Assembly (NCBI RefSeq): GCF_001632775.1
Contig: NZ_CP015249.1
Coordinates: forward strand, 1,034,686 to 1,098,685
Direction: 5' to 3'
Source: Dokdonella koreensis DS-123
GTDB taxonomy: Bacteria > Pseudomonadota > Gammaproteobacteria > Xanthomonadales > Rhodanobacteraceae
DNA length: 64,000 bases
Shown here one piece after another: positions 9,484 through 17,199 of the stretch. The notes under the pieces are model-generated. The model was not told the origin of the DNA. It saw only the letters and a list, made by a program, of their open reading frames with translations, and searched no databases. The translations under genes were made by a program, and so were the position numbers. Each line of letters begins with the position of its first letter. Within the stretch, counting starts at the first letter, position 1.

Positions 9484-10152
9484 ATGAGCGAACGCTTGAC
9501 GCTGTACAGCTACTGGCGATCCAGCGCGGCCTATCGCGTCCGCATCGCCCTCAACCTCAAGATGCTGCCGTACGACCAGGTGCCCGTGCACCTGGTCAAC
9601 AACGGCGGCGAGCAGCACGATCCGGTGTTCCACGAGCTCAATCCGCAGGAGCTGGTGCCGGTGCTGATCGACGGGCGCCGCGTCGTGCGCCAGTCGCTGG
9701 CGATCGTCGAGTACCTGGACGAAGCCTACGACGGCGCGATGAAGCTGCTGCCGCCGATGATCCGCGACCGCGCACGCGTACGCGCGCTGGCCCAGCTGAT
9801 CGCCTGCGACGTCCATCCGCTCAACAACCTGCGCGTGATGCAGTACCTGGAGCGCGAGCTGGCCGCCGACGCCGAGCAGCGCCAGCGCTGGACGCAACAC
9901 TGGATCCGCGAAGGACTGCGCGCGTTCGAGGAGATGCTGGTCGAGCATCCGTCCACCGGCCGCTACTGCGAGGGTGACTCGCCGGGGCTGGCGGACATCT
10001 GCCTGATACCCCAGGTCTACAACGCGCACCGTTTCCGCGTGGACCTGACGCCGTACCCGACGATCGCGCGCATCGAGCAGGCCTGCCTGGAACTGCCGGC
10101 CTTCGATACGGCGCGTCCCGAGAACCAGCCCGACGTGCCGGGAACGGCCTGA
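9484..10152 (+). CDS. maiA: Maleylacetoacetate isomerase (zeta-class GST)
   Basis: 222 aa from ATG 9484. I prefer this start over ATG 9457 because a strong GGGGGAGG ribosome site lies just before it and MSERLTLYSYWRSSAAYRV is the usual N-terminus. The zeta-class glutathione motif SSxxYRVRIAL is at about residues 11-21; the C-terminal all-helical GST domain follows. It isomerises 4-maleylacetoacetate to 4-fumarylacetoacetate with glutathione. Fourth gene of the pathway run, 54 bp after fah; the gap contains a GATAAT element that might be a weak internal promoter. Confidence 0.94.
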   Translation: MSERLTLYSYWRSSAAYRVRIALNLKMLPYDQVPVHLVNNGGEQHDPVFHELNPQELVPVLIDGRRVVRQSLAIVEYLDEAYDGAMKLLPPMIRDRARVRALAQLIACDVHPLNNLRVMQYLERELAADAEQRQRWTQHWIREGLRAFEEMLVEHPSTGRYCEGDSPGLADICLIPQVYNAHRFRVDLTPYPTIARIEQACLELPAFDTARPENQPDVPGTA

Positions 10153-10215
10153 GCGGGCGGCCGCGCGTCCGGACGGACGTGCGGCATGCTGGGCGGGCCA
10201 GCGCGCGCCCGGCCC

Positions 10216-11040
10216 TCAGGCGGCGGTGCGGCGGCTCTGCATGCGCTGCTGCAGCAGCAACTGCTCGGCCAGGCCTTCCGGATCCAGCGTCTCCGCTTCG
10301 CTGCTGCTCCAGTGGATCAGTTCGAGACGGCCGTCGTGGTGCTCGACGATGGCCGTGCAGCTGTCGACCCAGTCGCCGCAGTTGACGTAGCGGATCCCCT
10401 CGATGTCGCGCAGCGCCGCCACGTGGATGTGGCCACAGATCACGCCGTCCAGGCCGCGCTCGCGGACGGCGCGTGCCACCGAACCCTCGAAGTCGCCGAC
10501 GAAGCTGACCGCCGCCTTGACCTTGCGCTTGGCGTAGCCGGCCAGCGACCAGTAGCCGGCGATGCCGAGCTTGCGGCGCAGCCACGAGAGCCAGCCGTTG
10601 GCGTGCACCAGCCAGGTGTAGCCGACGTCGCCGAGCACGGCCAGCCAGCGGTGGTAGCGGGTGACCTGGTCGAACTCGTCGCCGTGCAGGACCAGATAGC
10701 GCTTGCCCTCGGCCGTGGTGTGCACCCATTCGCGCTCCAGGCGGATGTCGCCGAAGCGGATGCCGGTGTATTCGCGCAGCGCCTCGTCGTGGTTGCCCGG
10801 GATGAAGATGACCTGCTCGCCGTGGCGGGCGCGGCGCAGGATCTTCTGCACGACGGTGTTCTGCGCGGCGGTCCAGCGCACGTCGCGGCGCATCGCCCAG
10901 AAGTCCACGATGTCGCCGACCAGGTACAGGTACTCGGCCGGGTAGGCGCGCAGGAAGCCGAGCAGGCGCTCGGCCTGGCAGGCCCGGGTTCCCAGGTGGA
11001 CGTCGGAGATGAAGACCGAGCGGACCCGATGGATGTTCAT
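10216..11040 (-). CDS. COG2908-type metallophosphoesterase, candidate phospholipase C (PlcP-like)
   Basis: 274 aa, calcineurin-like phosphoesterase with a complete metal set: D13/H15 (SDVHLG), D43 (VGDIVDF), N83-H84-D85 (GNHDE), H119 (LHGDE), H204/H206 (CGHIHV). Automatic annotation would say UDP-2,3-diacylglucosamine diphosphatase (LpxH). Context argues otherwise: it overlaps btaB by the ATGA junction at 11037-11040, so it is translationally coupled to betaine-lipid genes. The same family includes PlcP, which frees diacylglycerol from phospholipids under phosphate starvation, and diacylglycerol is the lipid substrate of BtaA. PlcP is therefore my preferred reading; an LpxH role is not excluded. 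Confidence 0.75.
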   Translation of the reverse strand: MNIHRVRSVFISDVHLGTRACQAERLLGFLRAYPAEYLYLVGDIVDFWAMRRDVRWTAAQNTVVQKILRRARHGEQVIFIPGNHDEALREYTGIRFGDIRLEREWVHTTAEGKRYLVLHGDEFDQVTRYHRWLAVLGDVGYTWLVHANGWLSWLRRKLGIAGYWSLAGYAKRKVKAAVSFVGDFEGSVARAVRERGLDGVICGHIHVAALRDIEGIRYVNCGDWVDSCTAIVEHHDGRLELIHWSSSEAETLDPEGLAEQLLLQQRMQSRRTAA

Positions 11041-11768
11041 GGCTTGGTCCCCACGAAGCGGTAGTAGGGCACGCGCAGCAGCGGGAGATACGGCAGCCGC
11101 CCCCGCGCCTCGACCAGCGCATGCGTGGGCAGCGTGCCGCACAGCGTCGGCAGCTGCTCCGGATCGAGCCGTACGCCGTCGTGGCCGAACCAGGCCGGCC
11201 AGAAGCGGCGGGTCGGCCAGGCGTGACGCCGGCAGCCGGCCGCGGGGCGCTCGGCCGAGACGTAGAAATCGACCACGGCCAGCGTGCCGCCGGGCTTGAG
11301 CATCGCGATGGCCGAATGCAGTGCCGCGCGCCAGTTGGGAATCATCGTCAGCGCATAGGACAGGATCACCGCATCGACCGGCTGCGCCGGCTGCCAGCGC
11401 GTGGCGTCCGCCTCGATCGCGTGCAGCTGCGGGAAGTGCCGCGCACGGATCCGCGCACGCTCGAGCATCGGCGCGCACAGGTCGACCACCTCGTAGCGGG
11501 CGATGCCGGCGGTGCGCGGGCCGAAGAACTCCAGGTTGCGGCCGGTGCCGCCGCCCAGGTCGACGACGTGGGCGGCGGCGGGCAGCGGGATGGTGGCGAT
11601 CAACGCCTCGCGCCCGTGCAGCAGGCGCTCGCGGAACGCGTCGTAGTGGTCCGCCTGCGGGGCATAGAACGCGGCCAGTCGCGCCGCCAGCGTATCGCCG
11701 GCCGGCATGCCGCGCGTCATCGCGCGCAGCACGGCCAGGTCGGCGCGCAGGGCGTCAAGCCGGCGCAT
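11037..11768 (-). CDS. btaB: BtaB-like SAM N-methyltransferase (diacylglyceryl-homoserine to DGTS)
   Basis: 243 aa, class I SAM methyltransferase. Motif I is VVDLGGGTGRN at 68-78. The motif IV/post region ILSYALTMIPNWRAAL closely resembles what I recall of Rhodobacter BtaB (ISYALSMIPDWRAAI). BtaB methylates the amino group of diacylglyceryl-homoserine three times to give the betaine lipid DGTS. The start overlaps the end of btaA by 14 bp and its stop overlaps the metallophosphoesterase start (ATGA), giving a tight three-gene operon. Function is from family resemblance plus partner; it is not proven that this organism makes DGTS. Confidence 0.82.
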   Translation of the reverse strand: MRRLDALRADLAVLRAMTRGMPAGDTLAARLAAFYAPQADHYDAFRERLLHGREALIATIPLPAAAHVVDLGGGTGRNLEFFGPRTAGIARYEVVDLCAPMLERARIRARHFPQLHAIEADATRWQPAQPVDAVILSYALTMIPNWRAALHSAIAMLKPGGTLAVVDFYVSAERPAAGCRRHAWPTRRFWPAWFGHDGVRLDPEQLPTLCGTLPTHALVEARGRLPYLPLLRVPYYRFVGTKP

Positions 11769-13011
11769 CGGCGATCACGAAGCCGGGGTAGGTATGGACG
11801 CGGTCGTGCGGCTGCAGCGCGGCGGCCCGGGCCTCGTCGAACGCCAGCCGTTCGCGCAGCGTCCCGCCCGCGCCGACGCGGACCTGGTCCAGCCAGGCCG
11901 GCCGGGACTGTGCGCTGCGCAGCAGGACGCGCGCGCCTGGCGCGGCCCGCGCCAGGATCGCTTCCCATTCCTCGTCCAGCGCCGCCGGATGGTAGGAGGC
12001 CATCCAGTCCATGTGGTCGAGCAGGACGAACCGCGAGATCGGCGCGTCGCCGCCCTGCAGGAAGGACGTGACGGTGGCGGTGTGCAGGTGGATGCGATCG
12101 GCCAGCCCGGCCTTGAGGCGCTCGAAGTTGGCGCGCTTGAGGTATTCGGGGCAGCAGTCCGGCGCATAGCGTCCGGTCAGGTAGACGCGCCAGAAGTAGT
12201 TGTCGGCCAGCGGCAGCTCGCGGAAGACGTACTGCACGGCCTCGCGGATGAAGCCGGAGACGCCGTCGGCGTGCTCGGCCTCGACCAGGCGCCGCTGCGG
12301 ATGGGGCACCCCGAGCAGGTTCATGACCAGCTGGCGCGAAATCGTCCAGTTGACCGCGCGGTTCCACAGCAGCGGCGCGACGTGCTGGTCGTAGATCCGG
12401 CGCTGGGTGTCCAGGTCGCGCGCGGCGAGCAGGTCGAACATCGCCACGCGCAGGCGCGGCTGCGCGCGGAACCAGGCGCGCACGCCGCGGGCGACCAGGC
12501 CCGACAGGCCGTGGAAGTAGAAGCTGCCGCGCGTGCTGGCGAACCAGTGCGTATGGCGATCCCACCAGTCGCGCGCGAACGGCGTCAGGTGCGCGCGCAG
12601 GCGCGTGCGATAGAGGCGCTCGAAGTCGCCGTGGTGGCCGTCGCCGAAGATCGCGTAGAAGTCCTCGAACGACAGCGCGCGGATGCCGGCGAGCTTGAGC
12701 TCCAGCAGCGCGTTCTGGCGCGGGTTGGCGTCGACGCAGTCGATGCGGCGCGGGCCCTGCAGGGCGTAGTCCAGGGCGTTGCAGCCGGCGCTGGTGATGA
12801 CCAGCACGTGGTCGTCGGCGCCGAGGCCGAGCGCGACGCGATCGACTGCCGGGTCTTCCCAGCAGGTGTTGTAGACGAGGCTGCGCGACCAGATCGCGTT
12901 GAAGATCTTCTGGTCGACGCGGTCGCGCAGGCTGGGCCGCGTCGCGGCCGGTCGACTGGCTGACTGAATTGCGGGCATTCCGGGCGGTCCGTCCGATCGG
13001 TTCGCCGCCAT
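11755..13011 (-). CDS. btaA: BtaA-like (DUF3419) SAM:diacylglycerol 3-amino-3-carboxypropyltransferase
   Basis: 418 aa from ATG 13011. The DUF3419/BtaA hallmarks are present: YNTCWEDPAVD at about residues 47-57 (the Y..WEDP.VD signature), TSAGCNALDYAL at about 73-84 for SAM binding, and DANPRQNALLELKL. BtaA moves the aminocarboxypropyl group of SAM onto diacylglycerol to make diacylglyceryl-homoserine, the first step to DGTS. Alternative starts are ATG 12978 and GTG 13053; none has a strong ribosome site, so the first ~15 residues are uncertain. It is divergent from the OlsF-like gene with about 98 bp between starts. Confidence 0.85.
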   Translation of the reverse strand: MAANRSDGPPGMPAIQSASRPAATRPSLRDRVDQKIFNAIWSRSLVYNTCWEDPAVDRVALGLGADDHVLVITSAGCNALDYALQGPRRIDCVDANPRQNALLELKLAGIRALSFEDFYAIFGDGHHGDFERLYRTRLRAHLTPFARDWWDRHTHWFASTRGSFYFHGLSGLVARGVRAWFRAQPRLRVAMFDLLAARDLDTQRRIYDQHVAPLLWNRAVNWTISRQLVMNLLGVPHPQRRLVEAEHADGVSGFIREAVQYVFRELPLADNYFWRVYLTGRYAPDCCPEYLKRANFERLKAGLADRIHLHTATVTSFLQGGDAPISRFVLLDHMDWMASYHPAALDEEWEAILARAAPGARVLLRSAQSRPAWLDQVRVGAGGTLRERLAFDEARAAALQPHDRVHTYPGFVIADAPA

Positions 13012-13025
13012 CGTGGTCGGCGCAG

Positions 13026-13043
13026 ATGACAGTGGCGTGATCG
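13026..13043 (-). promoter_or_regulatory. Possible Pho-box-like direct repeat between btaA and the OlsF-like gene
   Basis: On the minus strand CGATCAC-gcca-CTGTCAT resembles the Pho box (two CTGTCAT repeats, 4-nt spacing); one half is perfect and the other matches 4 of 7. An 8 bp palindrome TCACGTGA (13050-13057) lies beside it. The position is close to the chosen btaA start, which would fit better if btaA began at 12978. Weak on its own; supported mainly by the phosphate-stress logic of the genes. Confidence 0.3.
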
Positions 13044-13109
13044 TTGCCGTCACGTGAATGCAATGCGCCGGTCCTAGCGTGCGGTGACTCCGACGACGAT
13101 GAGGCAGGC

Positions 13110-14849
13110 ATGCTCGATCTGGAAGGCAGGATCGAAGCACGGTTCCCGCAATGGTTCACCGGGCGGCGCGCGCCGTTCTCGCGGCAGCTGGTGCGCTCGC
13201 TGGCGCGCATCGCGCGCATCGACACGATCGATGCCTTCGTTCGCGACCATGCGCACCTGCGTGGCTTTGCGTTCGTCGAGGCGGCGCTGGAGCGGCTCGA
13301 TTGCCGCTTCCTGGTCGACCAGGTCGAGCGCGAGCGGATTCCCGAGAGCGGCCGCGTGGTCATCGTCGCCAACCATCCGATGGGTGCGATCGACGCGCTC
13401 GCGCTGCTGGCCTTCGTCGGCAGCGTGCGGCGCGACGTGCGCATCGTCGCCAACGATTTCCTCGCCGCGTTCGAGGGCCTGTCCGACCTGCTGATCCCGC
13501 TGCGCGTCTTCGGCGGCCGGGCCGGCGCCGACAGCCTGCGCCAGGTCGACCAGGCCTTGCGCAGCGAGCAGGCGGTGATCGTGTTCCCGGCCGGCGAGGT
13601 CTCGCGGCTGACGCCGCTGGGCGTGCGCGACGCCGCCTGGCGGCACGGTTTCCTGCGGTTCGCCGAGCAGGCGGCCGCGCCGGTGGTGCCGGTGCGCATC
13701 GAAGGGCGCAATTCGGCCTTGTTCTACGGCATGTCGGCCTTGTTCAAGCCGCTCGGCACCGGCCTGCTGCCGCGCGAGATCTTCGCGCGGCAGCAGAGCC
13801 GGCTGGTGATCCGGGTCGGCGCGCCGCGGCCGATCGGCGACGTGATGAGCGGCATCGCCGACCGGCGCCGGATCTCGCGCGAGGTGCGGCGGGCGGTCTA
13901 TGCCATCGGCCGGCGCGGCGATCGCTGGTCGGCGCTGCAGGCGCCGCTGGCGCACCGGCCCGCACCGGCGGCGATTCGCGCGGACGTGGAGCGCCTGCCG
14001 CTGCTCGGCGAGAACAGCGACGGCCTGCGCATCCACGCCGGGCGCCTGGCCACCGACTCGCCGCTGCTGCGCGAGATCGCGCGGCTGCGCGAGCTGACCT
14101 TCCGCAGCGTCGGCGAAGGCACCGGGCGCAGGCTCGACACCGACGTCTACGACAGCTGGTACGACCACATCGTCCTGTGGGATGCCGCGGCCGGCGAGGT
14201 GGCTGGTGCCTACCGCATCGCCGATTGCGCACGCGTGCTGGGCGAGCGCGGCCTGGACGGTCTCTATACGCGCAGCCTGTTCGAGATCGACGGACGCCTG
14301 CTGCCGGCGATCGAGCGCAGCGCCGAGCTGGGACGCAGCTTCGTCCAGCCGCGCTACCGCAACACACGCAGCCTCGACTGGCTCTGGCAGGGCATCGGCG
14401 CCTGGCTGCGCATCCACCCGCAGGTGCGCCACCTGTACGGGCCGGTCTCGATCAGCGCCGAGCTGCCGCTGGCGGCGCGCGAGCAGATCGTGGGCTACTA
14501 CGACCGCTACTTCGGCGGCGATCGCGGGCTGGCGCGGCCGTACCATCCGTTCCGCTACGCCGGCACGGCGCCGGACTTCGGGTCGCTCGACGCCGACCAG
14601 GCGATGGCCGCGCTGCGCGAGCGGCTGGAACCCAGCGGTGCCCGCGTGCCGATCCTGTATCGGCAGTACACCGAGCTGTGCGAGCCGGGCGGTGCCCGCT
14701 TCCTCGCGTTCGGCGTCGACCCGGCCTTCCGCAACAGCATCGACGGCCTGATCCTGATCGACCTGGACCGGCTGCGGCCGCGCAAGCGCGCACGCTACCT
14801 GCCGGCGCTGCCGGGACAGCGCCTCGCCGGCGAGACCGCCGACGCCTAG
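13110..14849 (+). CDS. OlsF-like two-domain acyltransferase (PlsC domain fused to OlsB-type GNAT domain)
   Basis: 579 aa. The N-terminal half is a PlsC-type acyltransferase: ANHPMGAIDALAL at 87-99, followed by RIVANDF, VFPAGEVSRL and PVVPVRIEGRNS. The catalytic spacing is His89-x5-Asp95, not the usual HX4D. The C-terminal half from about residue 300 is a haemolysin/OlsB-type N-acyltransferase (LRELTFRSVGEGTGRRLDTD, ELGRSFVQPRYRN). That domain order matches OlsF, which makes ornithine lipid with the C-terminal domain doing the first N-acylation and the N-terminal domain the second. The ATG at 13110 after GAGGC is chosen over 13044. Divergent from btaA; N-acyl amino acid lipids other than ornithine lipid are possible. 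Confidence 0.75.
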   Translation: MLDLEGRIEARFPQWFTGRRAPFSRQLVRSLARIARIDTIDAFVRDHAHLRGFAFVEAALERLDCRFLVDQVERERIPESGRVVIVANHPMGAIDALALLAFVGSVRRDVRIVANDFLAAFEGLSDLLIPLRVFGGRAGADSLRQVDQALRSEQAVIVFPAGEVSRLTPLGVRDAAWRHGFLRFAEQAAAPVVPVRIEGRNSALFYGMSALFKPLGTGLLPREIFARQQSRLVIRVGAPRPIGDVMSGIADRRRISREVRRAVYAIGRRGDRWSALQAPLAHRPAPAAIRADVERLPLLGENSDGLRIHAGRLATDSPLLREIARLRELTFRSVGEGTGRRLDTDVYDSWYDHIVLWDAAAGEVAGAYRIADCARVLGERGLDGLYTRSLFEIDGRLLPAIERSAELGRSFVQPRYRNTRSLDWLWQGIGAWLRIHPQVRHLYGPVSISAELPLAAREQIVGYYDRYFGGDRGLARPYHPFRYAGTAPDFGSLDADQAMAALRERLEPSGARVPILYRQYTELCEPGGARFLAFGVDPAFRNSIDGLILIDLDRLRPRKRARYLPALPGQRLAGETADA

Positions 14850-14906
14850 GCGCCGCCCGCCGGGTGCGCTCCGGGGCGAGGACGCCTGCCGGCGTCCGGG
14901 TGGCCG

Positions 14907-15641
14907 TCAATCGCGATGGCCGTCGCCGCCGGGCTGGCGCTCGCGCGCGGGCCGCGGCATCGCGTTGAGGCGCACGCCGACGAAATCGATGTGGCTGCCG
15001 GCGCACCGGCGTGCGCGTTCCGGATCGCGCGCGAGGATCGCCTCGGCCAGCGCGCGGTGTTGGAGGCGCAGCTGCCGCGCCGTGTCCGAGTGCGGCGCCA
15101 GGCCGGCCAGGCTCAGCTGGACGTGCTCGTGCAGCAGGCGCAGCAGCGAGGTCATCAGGTAGGCGAACAGCGGGTTGTGTGTCGCTTCGGCGATCGCGCG
15201 GTGGAAGGCGACGTCGCTGCGGATCTGCGCGGCCCGGTCCTCGCCGTCGTAGGCGGCGTCGACGGCGGCCAGCGTGGCGAGGAGGCGTTCGCGGTCGCGC
15301 GCGTCGTGGCGTGTCGCGGCCAGCGCGGCGGCGCGGCTTTCGAGCATCTCGCGGAACTCGATCAGGTCGCCCTGCAAGGCCGGATGGCGCTCGGCCATGT
15401 CGGCCCAGACCTCGGCCATCTGCCGGTCGGCCTGGTCGTTGACATAGGTGCCGTCGCCCTGCCGGCGCTGCAGCAGGCCGCGGCTGACGAGGGCGGCCAG
15501 CGCATCGCGCACGGTGGCGCGCGAGACGCCGAGCGCGACCCCGAGGACGCGCTCGGCCGGCAGCCGCGTGCCGGACGCGTAGCGGCCCTGGGCGATCGCG
15601 GCTTCGAGATGGGCGACGACGGCTTCGACCCGACGGGACAT
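14907..15641 (-). CDS. FadR/LldR-type GntR-family regulator, probable repressor of the lld operon
   Basis: 244 aa from ATG 15641 (the frame runs on to 15716, across the operator, which is unlikely). N-terminal winged helix with TRLPAERVLGVALGVSRATVRDALAALVSRGLL; C-terminal FCD ligand domain (EFREMLESRAAALAA, DVAFHRAIAEATHNPLFAYL) with its metal-binding histidines. It is divergent from lldE-lldG-lldF, and the short gap has a perfect palindrome of the FadR-subfamily type. Lactate is the expected effector, as with LldR/LutR. Confidence 0.85.
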   Translation of the reverse strand: MSRRVEAVVAHLEAAIAQGRYASGTRLPAERVLGVALGVSRATVRDALAALVSRGLLQRRQGDGTYVNDQADRQMAEVWADMAERHPALQGDLIEFREMLESRAAALAATRHDARDRERLLATLAAVDAAYDGEDRAAQIRSDVAFHRAIAEATHNPLFAYLMTSLLRLLHEHVQLSLAGLAPHSDTARQLRLQHRALAEAILARDPERARRCAGSHIDFVGVRLNAMPRPARERQPGGDGHRD

Positions 15642-15662
15642 CGCTGGCACCGGAGCGGCTGG

Positions 15663-15677
15663 ATTGGTCTGACCAAT
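15663..15677. promoter_or_regulatory. FadR/LldR-type operator
   Basis: Perfect 15-bp palindrome ATTGGTC-T-GACCAAT. It contains TGGTCTGACCA, an exact fit to the FadR-subfamily consensus TNGTNNNACNA. It lies between the divergent regulator and lldE, and the TATA-like bases at 15677-15680 directly abut it. Confidence 0.75.
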
Positions 15678-15736
15678 ATACCGGCCGGCGAGGGCACGCG
15701 CACACTCGGCCGCCACAGCATGGCTGACGGACCCCG

Positions 15737-16519
15737 ATGACCCCCACTCCCGCTTCAGACGCCGCGGTGCCGGCCGACGTCTACTTCTTCGCCACCTGCC
15801 TGCTCGACCTCTTCGTCCCGCAGGCGGGCCTCGACGCGATCGAGGTGATCGAGCGGCTCGGCGTGCGCGTGAGCTTTCCCGCCGGGCAGACCTGTTGCGG
15901 CCAGCCCGCCTATACCAGCGGCTTCCCGGAGGAGGCGCGCCCGGTCGCCGCGGCGCAGCTGGACCTGTTTCCCGAGCCGTGGCCGATCGTCGTGCCGTCC
16001 GGCTCCTGCGGCGGCATGATCCGCCACCACTGGCCGCGCCTGTTCGCCGACGATCCGCGCCGGTCGACCCAGGCCGCGGCGATCGCCGCGCGCACGGTCG
16101 AGTTCACCGATTTCGTCGCCGGCCTGCTCGGCCCGGACTGGCAGGCCCCGGCCGACGCCGAGGAAACGGTCTGCCTGCACACGTCCTGCAGTGCGCGCCG
16201 CGAGATGGGCACGCACCACGTCGGCCGGGCGCTGCTGGCCCGGCTGCCGGGCGTGCGGCTGGCGGTGCACGACCACGAAGCGGAATGCTGCGGCTTCGGC
16301 GGCACGTTCGCGGTCAAGCATCCGGAGATCTCGGCGGCGATGGCGGCCGACAAGATCGAGGCGATCCTGGCGACCGGCTGCAACCGCTTCGTCAGCGCCG
16401 ATTGCGGCTGCCTGATGAACCTCAACCTGGCGCTGGAAAAGCGCGGCGAGCCGGTGCGTGGCGAGCACATCGCCAGCTTCCTGCGCGGCCGGCTGGCCGC
16501 CGACGGGGGTGCGCCGTGA
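15737..16519 (+). CDS. lldE: L-lactate utilisation protein LldE/LutA (Fe-S oxidoreductase)
   Basis: 260 aa with two CCG cysteine-rich domains: QTCCGQP near residue 52 and ECCGFGGTF near residue 180, plus supporting cysteines (CSARREM, SADCGCLMN). With LldF and LldG it forms the flavin-free iron-sulfur L-lactate dehydrogenase that oxidises lactate to pyruvate. First gene of the operon; its stop overlaps the lldG start (GTGA at 16516-16519). Controlled from the operator at 15663-15677. Confidence 0.92.
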   Translation: MTPTPASDAAVPADVYFFATCLLDLFVPQAGLDAIEVIERLGVRVSFPAGQTCCGQPAYTSGFPEEARPVAAAQLDLFPEPWPIVVPSGSCGGMIRHHWPRLFADDPRRSTQAAAIAARTVEFTDFVAGLLGPDWQAPADAEETVCLHTSCSARREMGTHHVGRALLARLPGVRLAVHDHEAECCGFGGTFAVKHPEISAAMAADKIEAILATGCNRFVSADCGCLMNLNLALEKRGEPVRGEHIASFLRGRLAADGGAP

Positions 16520-17199
16520 CCGGCACGACGGCGAACGCCCGGTCGGCGATCCTCGCCCGGCTGCGCCAGGCCGGCGCCGGGCCGGCGCGGCTGCTGCCGG
16601 ACGTGGCGGCGCACTTCCGCCCGCAGGCGCCGGCGGACGATCCGGCCATCCGGGCGGCGATGTTCGCCGAGCGCGCGCGCGGCTGGCGCGCCGAAGTCGT
16701 CGAGGCCGGCCCGGACGACTGGCCCGCGGCGGTCGCCGCCGTGGTGCGCGACAAGCGCCTCGGCCGCGTGCTGGCCGGGCGCGGCACCGCGCTGGCGGCG
16801 GCACTGGCCGCGCAGCTGCCGGCCGGAACGCTGCGCTGGTACGAGCAGGACATCGAGGCATTTCGCGGCGAGCTGTTCGACGCGATCGACGCCGGCATCA
16901 CGACGACCCGCGGCGGCATCGCCGAGACCGGGTCGCTGATCGTCTGGCCGGACCGCGACGAGCCGCGCACGCTGTCACTGGTGCCGCCGGTGCACATCGC
17001 CGTGCTGCGCGCCAGCACGGTGTTTCCCGACCTGTACGCGGCGATGACCGCGCAAGGCTGGGCCGGGCAGCTGCCGACCAACGCGCTGCTCGTCACCGGC
17101 CCGTCCAAGACCGCCGACATCCAGCGCCTGCTGGTCTACGGTGCGCACGGCCCGAAGGAACTGGTCATCGTGCTGGTCCGCGACGAGGCCGCGGCATGA
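16516..17199 (+). CDS. lldG: L-lactate utilisation protein LldG/LutC (LUD domain)
   Basis: 227 aa, beginning at GTG 16516 within the lldE stop codon overlap; no downstream start would keep the normal length. The LUD domain occupies the second half: AGITTTRGGIAETGSLIVWPD, LSLVPPVHIAVL, and the C-terminal TGPSKTADIQRLLVYGAHGPKEL. It ends with an ATGA overlap onto lldF (17196-17199). It is in the middle of the operon, whereas the usual order is E-F-G. Confidence 0.92.
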   Translation: MTGTTANARSAILARLRQAGAGPARLLPDVAAHFRPQAPADDPAIRAAMFAERARGWRAEVVEAGPDDWPAAVAAVVRDKRLGRVLAGRGTALAAALAAQLPAGTLRWYEQDIEAFRGELFDAIDAGITTTRGGIAETGSLIVWPDRDEPRTLSLVPPVHIAVLRASTVFPDLYAAMTAQGWAGQLPTNALLVTGPSKTADIQRLLVYGAHGPKELVIVLVRDEAAA

